Source: Trogon surrucura (lineage: Eukaryota; Chordata; Aves; Trogoniformes; Trogonidae). From it: a stretch of DNA of 64,000 nucleotides. The translations under genes were made by a program, and so were the position numbers. This document shows positions 34,339 to 45,600 of this stretch, piece after piece (within the stretch, counting starts at the first letter, position 1; the number at the start of each line of letters is the position of its first letter). The stretch is taken from the NCBI GenBank assembly GCA_020746105.1, contig CM036617.1, positions 134,381,845-134,445,844 of the forward strand, written 5' to 3'. The notes below the pieces were generated by a model, which worked only from the letters and a program-made list of their open reading frames with translations, did no database searches and was not told the origin of the DNA.

Positions 34339-34410
34339 TGCATTGGCCAGGAACCAAACCCCGGTCAACTGCTTGGAAGGCAGGTATGCTCACCACTATA
34401 CCACCAATGC
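34339..34410 (-). tRNA. tRNA-Gly(TCC)-like sequence, probably a pseudogene
   Basis: 72 bases on the minus strand fold as a cloverleaf. The acceptor arm GCATTGG/CCAATGC pairs perfectly, with discriminator A. The D arm matches tRNA-Gly (TGGTATAGTGGTGAGCA), and the anticodon loop CTTCCAA has anticodon TCC. Damage is visible: the T loop reads TTTGGTT, where TTCGATT is normal, so both C56 and A58 of the B box are changed. The T stem has one G-G mismatch and a wobble. The first anticodon-stem pair is mismatched. There is no T-run terminator just downstream; a CR1 3' end begins 11 bases later. Degeneration and the CR1 junction favour a retro-derived chimera over a working tRNA gene. Confidence 0.75.
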
Positions 34411-37400
34411 ATGTTTATGTTTATCATATATATGCTGTTGTGTTAGTAATGCTGAAGGACAAGTTGAATCCTGCTTCTTTTTTTTTTCTTCTTCCCGAAG
34501 TCGGTAATAGAAATAATAAAAAAGTGAAAACTTAATGCCACCAAGATAAATAAATATCTTCCAACATGCCTAGGAGGAATGTGCTCTTGAAGAGGAGTGG
34601 TAAGTGTAGAACTCTATTTTTTACATTTGTAAGTATATAATGTGCTATAACATCTATTAGAAAGTAATTAACTCTTGTGATCCAGACTTATACCACTTAG
34701 AGTAGTTTTATGAATTGGAATGTGAATCAGATTATATTGTGGCTGTGTTCACACTGCTTTCCACTTGTCTATCCAAAATGTTGCATCGTAACATAAATGA
34801 AAGCCTGTTTTGTTTACATTTTTTTTTCTTTTTGCAAAAGGTCTCTCAGTCTGTTGTGGCTTTACTGTTGACCAAAAGTGTTAACTTGGAAAGAAACAAG
34901 ATCCGAGCCATCACCAGGCAAAACTGATTGCATCACCCTTAAACTACACGTGGTCCTGATGAGGGGGGTGGGCTGATCTCTTACTGTCACAGCACCTTGA
35001 GGTAGCCGGGACTTCTTGGGCTCCACACCCACTTGACCACCATGGAGAGCAGAACTGGGACATGAAGGCAGGAGAATTATCTCAGGTAATCTCTGGAGAA
35101 AAAGAAGGCCCTCCTCCTCATTTTCAGGATGGTACGATAATTGAATTTACTCTTTTTTGCAAGCCCAGTAATTGCATGGCAAACCACGTGCAAGGTAGCT
35201 TATCAAGAGACAAAAGTCAGAAAGCCTGCAGTTCAGCCAACAGTGGAAATATGCTTCTGTGCCTAATTAAGTGTTTAGCCAGGGCATCAACAGGTAGAGA
35301 AACACCTATGAGTACATTGCTGATGAACAAGTAAGTTATGTTTTATGCAAGGATATTGGACTTCTAGTCCATGCCCATGTCAACTAGTATGCCACCTTTG
35401 CGAAGTGGAGAAGACATATGAGAAGCTGCCCTCCCATTTTCACTGGAGTCCAAGTAAGGAGCTGTCTACATTCCTGGTGGCAAGAAGACATGATTATTCA
35501 TCTACCTGTGAGGAACAGAATCAGAAAAATATTAAAGTGGGAAGAAACTACTTTAGCCCCAATACCTACTCACAGCAGGATTAAGGCCAAAGCTGTGTCA
35601 GTTTGCTCAGGGCTTTGTTCAGGCAAATCCTGTACATCTCCAAGGGTGTTTCTCTCTGGATATGTGAGGAAGAGTGAGGGAGTGTCCCCTGCTTCAACTG
35701 GGAACGAAACCTCAAATCTACACCCTGTCTCTATCAGCTTCATTTGTTCCCTTCCCCTTGTTATTCTTCTCAGGGGAGAAAGATAACCAGCTTGACTACT
35801 TGTGCAGTCAAATCCTCAAGTCTCTAAGCTAAGCGTGATCAAGAGGAGTGACTTGTAGGCGTTTAAAATGCTTACTTAAACTAATGCCTAAGTGTCTGAA
35901 TGAAAAAGTCCACATACAAAACTAATTTAACAGCTTAAACCACTAGATGGTAGAAGTCTATTTTCTGCAGAAAGACTGTCTGAAATCAGTTTGAAACATT
36001 CTAAGATAATTGCTGGTGAAGTAGAGCCAGAACACTTTCCAAGATATGAAAGAAAACACGAGAATATTAAACTGTGGTCATGGGACCATGGAATAAGAGA
36101 CAGAGCACAAATTCTTCCCAGCGAATGAAACATTGAAACAGTGTCCGCGATGATCTACATAGCTGTCAGATTTTTCTTAGAAGTTGCATAGATAGTGGAT
36201 AAAAGGAGTGAATCAGAGGCCACAGAACAAAGGTAAGTTCCTCCTCTAGACTGAAGTGGGGCTTGTTGCAGAATGTGATGAAGACCCCTGGGAGCCCTAT
36301 ACATCTGTGTTACGACAACACCTTACTGAAAGCCTGTTCCAAGGTGCACAGATTTAAGTTATCAATACCAAAGGGATGCTTTGATACTTTGCAAAGTGAT
36401 ATCAAGTGAGGAAGTCTAGAGATTTGTTCTGCCTTCGTTTTCATTCATCATCTAGAAGCACAATGGTGAAACTCATAGCTCTTTCTAAAATGTGAGGAGC
36501 AACAAAAACAGTAAACAATTTATAAGAAACATATGAAAGAGTTCTGTCTGAACTGCAGTTCAAAAGAAGCACGTCCCAACTCAGTCTTGGGAGTGCCCTT
36601 TGACTGTCCCAACACTATATGAAGACAAGGCCTGGTGCATACCATCCCTCCTCACTTTTCTCACCACAAGCCCACATATCTGTAGGAGGAAAGCCCAGGT
36701 GTGTTGTGTAGTGATGTTTTCCAGGTAGATACCTAATCTCAGTGACACACGAAATAGGATACTGGGAAATGGAAGGAAAAAATACGCCCTGTGATTCAGA
36801 AATACTCAGAAGGACTAGAAATACAGGATGAGATTCAACCTCAAGACTTGCTGAGAGTGAGTTTAAAAGATGCAGGTATCTTCTTGCCACCAAAAAGCAT
36901 GCCAGAGATGGGAAGCTTGCTGGGAAGCCACAACAGTGAAAATGTTGTGGGGATGTAAATAATAGAATCATAGAATACAGTTATAAAGATAAAGATCTTT
37001 TGAAACTGAGTTATTTTATTTTTCACACTAGGTGCTCAGGGAATTAGTTTTGTCTAACAGTTTACAAAGACAAAATTCAGTCTTGTGACGCAAAACCAAA
37101 GGATTCTGTCAATGAAATACTCAGCAGACTTGTACGAATAATTCACACGTAGTACTCTACTGTACTGAGTACAGGCTCTTTTTACCTTTGGATCTTCATT
37201 TTGGTGCAGAGGACACATGGCAAAACAATGCAGCAGAGTTTTTACAGATATCAGTAAAGTTCTGGGTATTTGGGTGTTCTACATTTTTATGCTTCCACTT
37301 GTTTGCAGATTCACTGCAGATCTTGATCTTTCTGTAGCGTTATATTGTTTTGCTTGTCTACCATTCTTACACATTCTTACTGGGATCTACAGTAGGTGAA

Positions 37401-37539
37401 CTCCAATCTACAAAGCAGCATGTTCTATTTCTGACCATTATCATCCGGAATTCCCCAGTTTCTGAACCACATCAGCCAACACTAATGAGGGGGAGAAAAA
37501 GAAAGTAAATTTTTTTTTTAGGCCATGTTCAACAAAGAG
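34411..37539. other. Intergenic, nothing recognised
   Basis: AT-rich, with scattered open frames up to 122 codons on either strand and no recognised domain. A short inverted CR1-tail-like string (atagaatcatagaatac) at 36962 is too short to call. Confidence 0.4.
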
Positions 37540-40500
37540 TAGTCAATCTAGTTAGGAGGACTGTAAACCAGATCTGTCGGGGAAGGGGATTCCCAATCCA
37601 TCTCACTTTGAGACTGGTGCTGGTAATAGATGTTCTGGCTCCAGGGATGGATGGCAGGCAAGTGAGAGAGCACATGAAGTGCCAGATAATGGATTCCAGC
37701 CAGGAAGCATTCCGGCCGGTAAGTCGGCTTCAATAGCAGCCCCACTCTAATGCCTCTATGCAAATGCATGGAGCATGGGGAACAAACAAAAGGAGGTAGA
37801 GATGTGTGTGAGTCTACAAGGTTATGATGTTATAGGCATCATGGAGATGCGGTGGAATGGCTCCTGTGACTGGAGTGCAGGAATACGTGGGTACCAGCTC
37901 TTTAGGAAAGACAGGCAGGGGAGAAGAGGAGGGGGTGTCACCTACTATGTCAATGACCAGCTGGAATCCATGGAGTCTGGCATGGAGATGGATGAGGAGC
38001 TGACTGAGAGCTTATGGGTCAGGGTTAGAGAAAAAGCAGGGGAAGGTGATATCACAGTGGGGGTCTGCTGCAGGCCACCTGACCAAGATAATTGAGCAGA
38101 TGAGGCCCTCTATAGATAGGAGGCAGCTTCGTGTTCACAAGCCCTGATCCTCATGGGGGACTTCAATCATCCAGAATATCTCTTAGAAGGATGGCACAGC
38201 AGGGCGCCCGCAATTCAGGAGATTCCTGAAGTGCACTGATGAGAATTTCCTTTTCCAAGTGGCAGAGGAACCAATGAGAAGGGGTGTCATGCTGGACCTT
38301 GTTCTCACCAACAAGGAGGGGCTGGTGGATAATGCGAAGCTCAAGGAAAGCCTTGGCTGCAGTGACCATGAAATGCTAGAATTCATGATCCTCAAGGCAA
38401 CAAGGAGAGTACACAGCAAGCTCGCCACCCTGGATTTCAAGAGAGCAGACTTTGACCACTTCAGGCATCTGCTTAGTGGAATACCATGGGATGAAGCCCT
38501 GAAGGGAAGAGTGGCCTAAGAAAGCTGGTCCATAATCAAGGAACACCTTCTCCATGCCCAGGAGCAATGCATTCCAAAAAAGAGGAAGGCAGGCAAGAAT
38601 GTCAGGAGGCCTGCACAAATGGACAAGAAGCTCCTGGACACACTTAAAGATAAAAAGAGAATTTACAGGAAGTGGAAGAAAGGACAGGTATACTGGGAAG
38701 AATACAAGGAAGTGGTCCAAGCAGCCAGAGATCAGGCTAGGAAAGCTAAAGCCCATATAGAATTAAATCTAGCCAGTGACATCTGGGGTAACAAGAAAAA
38801 CTTTTATAGGCATGTCAATAACAAAAGGAAGGCTAGGGAAGATGTGGCCCCTCTCAGGAAGGGAATTGGAGAGCTGGTCATGAAGCATATGGAGAAGGTG
38901 GAGGTTCTCAATGATTGCTTTGCCTCAGTCTTCACCAGCAAGGGCTCTAGCTGCATTGTCCAAGTTGTAGAAGCTGAAGGCGGGGGCTGGGAGAAGGAAA
39001 ATCCACCCACTGTAAGTGAAGATCAGGTTCGAGACCATTTAAAGAACCTGAAGGTGCACAAGTCCATGGGACTTGAAAAGATTCATCCACGGGTCCTGAG
39101 GGAACTGGCAGATGAAGTTGCTAGGCTGCCTATCATATATGAGAGTTCATGGCAGTCTGGTGAAGTACACACTGACTGGAAAAGGGGAAACATCACCCCC
39201 ATTTTCAAAAAGGCAAAAAAGGAAGACCCAGGCAACCACAGATTAGTCAATCTCACCTCTGTGCCTGGCAAGATCATGGAGTAGATCCTTCTAAAGGCTT
39301 TGCTATGGCAGGTGGAAAACAGGAAGGTGATTGGTGGCAACAAACATGGCTTCACCAAGGGAAAATCCTGCCTGACAAATCTGGTGGGTTTTTTTTATGG
39401 TGGAGTAACAGAATCAACTGACAAGGGAAAAGTAACTGATGTCACCTACCTGGACTTGTGCAAGGGCTTCGACATTGTCCCGCACATCATCTTGGTCTCT
39501 AGGTTGAAAAGACATGGATTTGATGGATGTGTCACTTGGTGGATAAGGAACTTGCGGATACTCTACCTTTTACGGCTAGCTGTAAATATAGGGTATCAGG
39601 TAGCTGTAAAATGTAGGGTATCCGCAGGAACTAGCTGGAAGATCACACTCAAAGAGTTGCAGTCAATGGTTCAATGTCCAAGTGGAGACCAGTGACAAGT
39701 GGTGTCTATCAGGGATCAGTACCAGGACCAATACTCTTTAACATCTTTGTCATTGACATGGACACTGGCATCGAGCACACCCTCAGCAAGTTTGACAATA
39801 ACACAAATTGGTGTGGTGCAGTTGACACGCTGGAGGGAAGGGATGCCATCCAGAGGGGCCTTGACAGCCTTGAGAGGTGAGCCCAGGCCAAACTCATCAA
39901 GTTTAACAAGGGCAAGTGCAAGGTCCTGCACCTGGGTTGGGGCAATTCCAAGCACAGATAGAGAGTGGGAGATGAGTGGATTGAGAATTGGAATCCATGG
40001 AGTCTTCATGAAGGCTCCATTGGAATCCCTGCAGAGAAGGACATGGGGATGCTGGTTGATGAGGCACTCAACATGAGCCAGCAATGTGTGCTGGCAGCCC
40101 TAAAAGCCAGCCGTATCCTGAGCTGCATCAAAAAAAGCGTGGCCAGCAGGTGAACAGAGGTGATTCTGACCCTCTACTCTGCTCTTGCGAGACCCCACCT
40201 AGAATACTGCGTCCAGCTCTGAAGTCCCCACCACAAGAGGGACATGGACCTGTTGGAGCAAGTCCAGAGGAGGGCCACAGAGATGATCAGGGGGCTGGAG
40301 CACCTCTCCTATGAGAGAGCTTGAGAGAGTTGGGGTTGTTCAGCCTGGAGAAGAGAAGGCTCCAGGAGACCTTATAGTGTCCTGCCAGTGCCTGAAGGGG
40401 CCTACAAGAAGGCTGAGAAGTGATAGGATGAGGCGTAATGGGTGGAAGCTGGAAGAGAGTAGGTTTAGACTAGATATACAGAAGAAGTTCTTTACCCTGA

Positions 40501-40695
40501 GGGTGGTGAGGCACTGCAACAGCTTGCCCAGGGAGGCTGTGGATGCTCCATCCCTTGAAGTGTTCAAGGCCAGGCTGGATGGAGCATTGAGCAACCTGAT
40601 CTAGTGGGAGATGTTCCTGCAGTGGCAGGGGGGTTGGAACTAGATGATCATTGAAGTCCCTTCCAACCCAAATCATTCTATGATTCTATGATTCT
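37540..40695 (+). mobile_element. CR1: Long CR1 LINE, endonuclease and reverse transcriptase, inactivated
   Basis: About 3.1 kb covering nearly all of ORF2. The endonuclease starts near NAWSMGNKQKEVE, with IGIMEMRWNGS, GGGVTYYVND, GDFNHP (about 38158) and the catalytic SDHE (38361-38372). A spacer with [17 protein letters not shown] follows, then RT blocks ([51 protein letters not shown], motif A YLDLCKGFDIVPH). The motif C aspartates are lost: FDNNTN stands where FADDTK is expected (39791-39808). Several stops and frameshifts are present. A 74-bp palindromic insertion interrupts 39553-39626. The 3' UTR and ATTCTATGATTCTATGATTC tail end near 40695. ORF1 was not recognised and the 5' edge is approximate. 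Confidence 0.93.
39553..39626. mobile_element. 74-bp foldback (MITE-like) insertion in CR1
   Basis: It starts TGCGGATAC and ends GTATCCGCA. The terminal inverted repeats pair over about 28 bases with four mismatches. It is flanked by a 6-bp direct duplication, ggaact (39547-39552 and 39627-39632). Removing the insert and one ggaact restores the expected CR1 reading order (WWIRN ... LQSMVQ, near the usual WL..R region). Internally the same unit (tagctgtaaaatgtagggta) occurs three times: once inverted at the left end, then twice in direct orientation. Superfamily unknown. Confidence 0.75.
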
Positions 40696-41447
40696 TTAAC
40701 AAGCCCTAGTATATCTGTTCCCGCCTATTCCATGTAGCTTAGATCAAACATCCTGAGTATCTGCCCACCAATGAAAGAGAGACAGAGCATTCCCAGGTTC
40801 TTTACCCTGTGGGTAGTGCTTTGGCGCTTCTGAGATTCTACAGATGCCAGCTAGGGTAGCCCTAAGGAACTGAGTGTAAGGCTGCAACACTGATTTTTTT
40901 TTTTTTTTTGCCTTAAGAAGAATATAAGCTCCTAAGCTGCCCTAGAGTCTTTCCCTCCAAGTGCAAATTGTTCTTCCACATTTCATGTCTATGTAGGCCT
41001 CGCCTATGTTGTCCTGTCACAAAGAAATTAACCATGGGTCCACCTTCCCCACTGTTACATCATAGACTGAAGAAGGCATAGTATGGTACAAATGAAGACT
41101 GAAATGGATACATTCCACTAGGGCAAACTTGATGTATGAGATGTAGACAAGGAAACCTTACAAAGGTGCTGCAACGGAGTTATTCAAATGTCGAGGAAAG
41201 GTAAGCATAAAGATTTGAGACTTAGCACTGTAGACTGAGAAAGAGCACTTTAGACAGGATTAAACTGGAATGAATTTAAGATATAACTACTCTGAATGAG
41301 ATTAACATTTGAATTACTTGTACTGATAGTTTACTTCAGGTGCTATGTAAAATTGAAAGCTTAGGATTTTAAGCATTTGCTTTCAATTTTTTCTTACCTG
41401 TGTTCAAACTAATTGGGATAAATTTTGGTTTTCCAAGATGTATAGTT
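40696..41447. other. Intergenic, nothing recognised
   Basis: A 19-base T-run lies at about 40891-40909. Otherwise unremarkable. Confidence 0.4.
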
Positions 41448-41645
41448 AGAGAATCACAGAACTTACGGAAAGATTTAGATGCAGGGACCTTTGGAGGTCT
41501 GTAGTCCCAACCCTTGCTCATAGCAGGGCTCACTCCAGAGGTAGATAAGTTGCTCATGGTTGTGTCATGGTGAGTCTGCGAGAAGGGTGGAGATCCCCCA
41601 GCTTCTCTAGGCAACCTGACAAGGGCCTTTCTTTAGCCTTCCTTG
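41448..41645 (-). mobile_element. CR1: CR1 LINE 3' end, inverted
   Basis: Inverted tail agagaatcacagaact, then gggacctttggaggtctgta, 'cccaacccttgctcatagca' and 'cagcttctctaggcaacctg' match the inverted CR1 3' UTR and ORF2 end. It is moderately diverged. Confidence 0.78.
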
Positions 41646-42099
41646 GGGAGGAGGAGGAAGAGAGCAGGAGGAATGCAGCCTTACAGCAAGTGGAGGAATA
41701 ACACCATCTGTATCTTACAGAGAGGGGTGTAATAGCTGTGTATGGGTGGGATATATCCTTGATGAATGGCAGAAAACATACAACAAAAGCAAGTTCTTTC
41801 ATATTTATGTCCCTTGAGAAAGAAACTAGAAGTCCCATGAGGTCTTCCTACATAGAGAAAGAATCCTTCTGGCTCAGTTCATCTCCCACGATTTTTTTTT
41901 AATGAAAAGCAGGTATCCTCCACGGATGCTGAGGAGCTTACTGACACAAAAATAACAATTCTGCCAGATAAAGTGGCATGGCTGTCACAGCTTGGGGGCA
42001 GTTGCCACTATGTCCGGCTGGACTTCCTGAATACCTACAGCTCGGTGGTGTCAGTCACGTTAACACAGAAAGAAGTGGGACCGAGCAGTCTCCAACTCG
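41646..42099. other. Upstream flank of EPHA1
   Basis: No gene recognised. Sequence composition changes from AT-rich to GC-rich toward 42100. It may contain distal promoter elements. Confidence 0.4.
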
Positions 42100-42587
42100 C
42101 CGGTATCTGGGCTGTTTTCATCTCTAAAAGTCGTCGGGGCGCCTCGGGGGTTGCCGGGGGCGAAGGCGGGCCCTGGGCAGGAGCCCCTCCGGACGGCCCC
42201 GGCGTGGCCTCCGGGGAGCGGCCGGCGCGGCGACAGCGGCGAGGCCTGCCCAGGAGGTGGCAATAGGGAGCCTCCGACGGGACTGGAGCAAAGGTGGAGG
42301 GAGGCTCCCAGGAAAAAGGTGGCTGCCTTGAAGGTGGGTTTATTTGCCTGCCAGATGGGAAGTCTGTGACCAGCCCCTTTAAAACAGGTAAAGGCAGTAA
42401 GGCTTCTCCACCCACTTGCCTTGATCTTTCATCATAACTGTGGGCCAGGCGGGGAGGTTGTGCAATGTGTGCGCTCCAGTCAGGAGGCTGCGGGAGAGGT
42501 TCATGCACTGCGAGCAGGAGCCAAGGCTCGGAGGCCTGAGCCCGGAGAGCAGGCAGGGGCTGGGGCCAGCCCTACTCTCCAGCCAGC
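42100..42587 (+). promoter_or_regulatory. EPHA1: CpG-rich promoter and probable 5' UTR of EPHA1
   Basis: A dense CpG block (about 42130-42260, with gtcgtcggggcgcctcgg and gcggccggcgcggcgacagc) lies 330-460 bases before the EPHA1 start codon. No TATA box is evident. This fits a CpG-island promoter. The transcription start site is not determinable by eye, and the stretch up to 42587 is presumably 5' UTR and/or proximal promoter. Confidence 0.6.
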
Positions 42588-42681
42588 ATGGAGCTGAGGA
42601 CCTGGAGCAGCGAGATCGGGCTTTCCCTCGGCTTCCTTCTCTTTTGGGCTCTCCTTCCTCGCGAGGTGCCTGGGAAAGAAG
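42588..42681 (+). CDS. EPHA1: EPHA1 coding exon 1 (signal peptide)
   Basis: 31 codons plus one base. The hydrophobic core [13 protein letters not shown] follows charged residues. Donor GAAG|GTAAGC, phase 1. Confidence 0.9.
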
Positions 42682-45600
42682 GTAAGCGTGGGGCCGGCGG
42701 GTCCCTCTGACTGGAGACTTGGGCTTGGGCGGGCAGGCAGAGAGGGAACGGCCTGGCCAACGTGTGTGGAGCCCCAGGGACCCCACAGCCCGCCCGGAGG
42801 AAGCTGGAGAGGGACGGGGGTGTCTGGGGAGGGCAGGTGGGTGGCGGGGGATGAAGGCCAGCAGCAAACCCCAGCCAGACTTGGTGGGTCAGAGCCCAGG
42901 TGTGTTCTCCTCCTTCCTTTCTGCCCGCTCCCAGCTGAAGCACAAATGCCTCCGCGTATCCAGTGTTCCAAAAGAATTCTGCCTCTGTTTGCCTTAAACG
43001 TAAGCGTTGCAGATAACAAGTTTAAACACAAACTCGGGAAGTTTCTACACCCACCCCCTCACCCGTTCTCGCTCCCCCCATCCCCCCTCTGCTAACACCC
43101 CCGCAGTTTCCTCAGGAAGCCCTCTCGGGAGTTAACCCTTGTGAGCAAGAGGACAGTCATTTTTTTCAGAGGCTTGGAAGGTGAAACAGTCTCTTTTACC
43201 TACCCCAGTGATGGAAGGTAGAGCTAAGTTTTACAATTTCCTCTTCCACCTCTTCTCTTGGGACTCCCTTGCTTCCCTTCTCTGTTCCACTTAGTCTCTT
43301 TTATTAAATGTAGCGATTTTTTTTTCTTCCATTTTGGCATCTGCGACTGGTTATGAAACATATGGGGAATGGGAAATTTTAACAGAGAGGTGAGAAGGAG
43401 TAAATCTGCTCTGTTCCCTACCTGCTCCTGCAGTTAATTCCCACCACAGACTTCTGGTCTCTGTTTTGCACAGCAAGAGGTGTTGGGGGTTTTCCATCCT
43501 GAGGACAGCCCTCTCCTTTGCTGCTCCAGGTTCTCAGTTGAGAGGACTTAGTCATAACTGACAGTTCCATCATGGGCTCATCTCAGACTCTGCAAGTGCT
43601 GAGTGTTCTTTTAAAGTATTCTTGACAAGCATGTTTGTATTTAGGATCCAGCTATATGGATGGATGCATGCAACTAGCAAACATTGTAGAGAAGGCCAGA
43701 GTAGGTGAGAAGTAACATAAGGTAGCGCTGCGCAGGCTCTGGTTTCCGTAAGTGTGTGACCAGTAGTTGGCAGTAACACGCAAGGACTTCTCTGCCAGCT
43801 TTTCCCCTATCTCAGCCATCTCATTTGGGCTGTGTCTGTGATCCATTCTTCCTTAATGTGTCTATCTGGGAACGGCTCATTTCCCTGGCGTCCTCTCTTA
43901 TCTGAAATCTTTCTCTTTCTTTGGGTAGACCTCCTCCCATGTGGCTGGACAGCCACATGAAATTCCAGGCAGTAAGGCTGTGGACTAGAAAGCTGGTAGC
44001 CTTCAAGTACTCATATCCCCTGTGCTATTGTGGACTTGCTAATGCATTCTTCCTCTCCTTGGAGTTCTGCTAGAACTTGCCGTTCAGCCCCTCTCACTTC
44101 CACATCACTGCTTCAGGCTTGAAGTGCCTGGGATAGATATTATCTGGGTGATGGTTCTGGAAGGACAGGCTGCCTCACCCCCGGAGTTTTTGAAGCCAAC
44201 AGCAGAACAGTATCTCAGATAGAGAGATTGAGGGCAGAAGAGAAGTTAATGAGGAGCCTTGTCTGGACAGGGAGTCTGTAGCTAGGAAGGTTTTGCCTTA
44301 TGACCATGCTGTGAACGCTTCGAACTTGCAAAACCTGGATTCCTGCTTTGCTCTTCTCCCAATACTGAAAGGGTGTTTCAGAGGTGAGAACAGCAGTGCA
44401 ATCCCTCTTATCTCTAATTCTGGGCCCACAGCCTGCTTCCTCATTCCACAAGACTCTTGCTGATCTGCACTTTACACTCTATTACTTATAGTTGGCAGGC
44501 AGTATTTGTAAAGCAGTCAGAAGAGGGGGAGGAAATCTGGCTATTTAAATGCCATTTAAATATTTCCTACCTTTCGCCCCCAAATTCTTTTCTGAGATGT
44601 TTAGAAATGACCCCTCTGAATATACCCACAGGAATCTAAAAGGGAATCCAAGGAATTTTTCTGTTTCCTGTGTTCCCAAGCTGGGGCTGCCATAGGTGCA
44701 CTGAAACAAGTAGTCTGTTCTGGCAGCACTGGCATACCCAAAGGCAGGCATGAATCTGCACATCCAGCAGTACATCTTATTCCAGCTCCTCTCTTTTCTC
44801 CCTGTTTGCCTACAAAGTGATATTTTTTTTTTAACTTTTTCTTCAAATTAAGTCTCAAGTTCTCATCACATTTACAAATTTATTTGAGGACTAAAAATGA
44901 ATATACCACTGAATTTCTCTTTTGTCACATGACTGCAAGATCCAAGGCTTCACAGAGTCTTGCAGGGCAATTCTGCAAGAGGTGGCAATGCTGTGGCTGG
45001 GAGCTGTTATTCTCTTGCTGTCATGGCTGAAACAGTCGTGGGATGAGAGAGTGAAATGGTTTCTAGGCCACCATCAGATGATGGATAGCCTGAGTCAGAG
45101 GTAGAGGGCTCAGCAGTTTGAGCAACTGATGCCTCTCATGGCTTTTGGGTACTCTGACAGTGGAAAGTCCATTCTACAACTTCACACTGCCTCTGTAATT
45201 TCCCACAGTATTTCAAGCACTGAAGAGTGCCTCTGGAAGACTGACTGATCTTCTGTGTTCGTTATTTATTTGATTGCTTGCCTCTTCATTCATTTGGTCT
45301 GCTTCCTTACTATTCTAAGGAAAGACGTATTCAGCTGCTAGTGCTGGATTCCCTTTTCAGTAGGCTTTAGCTTTCTGTTCTTGTTTTGGGCCAGCTTTAG
45401 AAAGCAGAAAAATTTGTCAGGATTGCATTTTATGGATATGTGTGTATTACTTGAAAGGAGAATAGAAGGGGAGGGGTTTCACATATGAGGAAAACCTTTT
45501 AACTCCTGCCTAGCTGCACTGTCTTGTGTCTTCCCATCCTTGCTCTAAAACATCAAGTAAAACATCACGAAAGATGTAGGGTTGAGAAAGGAAGTGCAGG

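Noticed and set aside
34339-34410. A working tRNA-Gly gene
   Set aside because: B-box positions C56 and A58 are both changed, the T stem has a mismatch, the anticodon stem has one too, and no T-run terminator follows. It is kept as a tRNA-like feature, probably pseudogenic.
36962-36985. CR1 insertion in minus orientation
   Set aside because: Only the tail-like string atagaatcatagaatac is present; no 3' UTR block follows.
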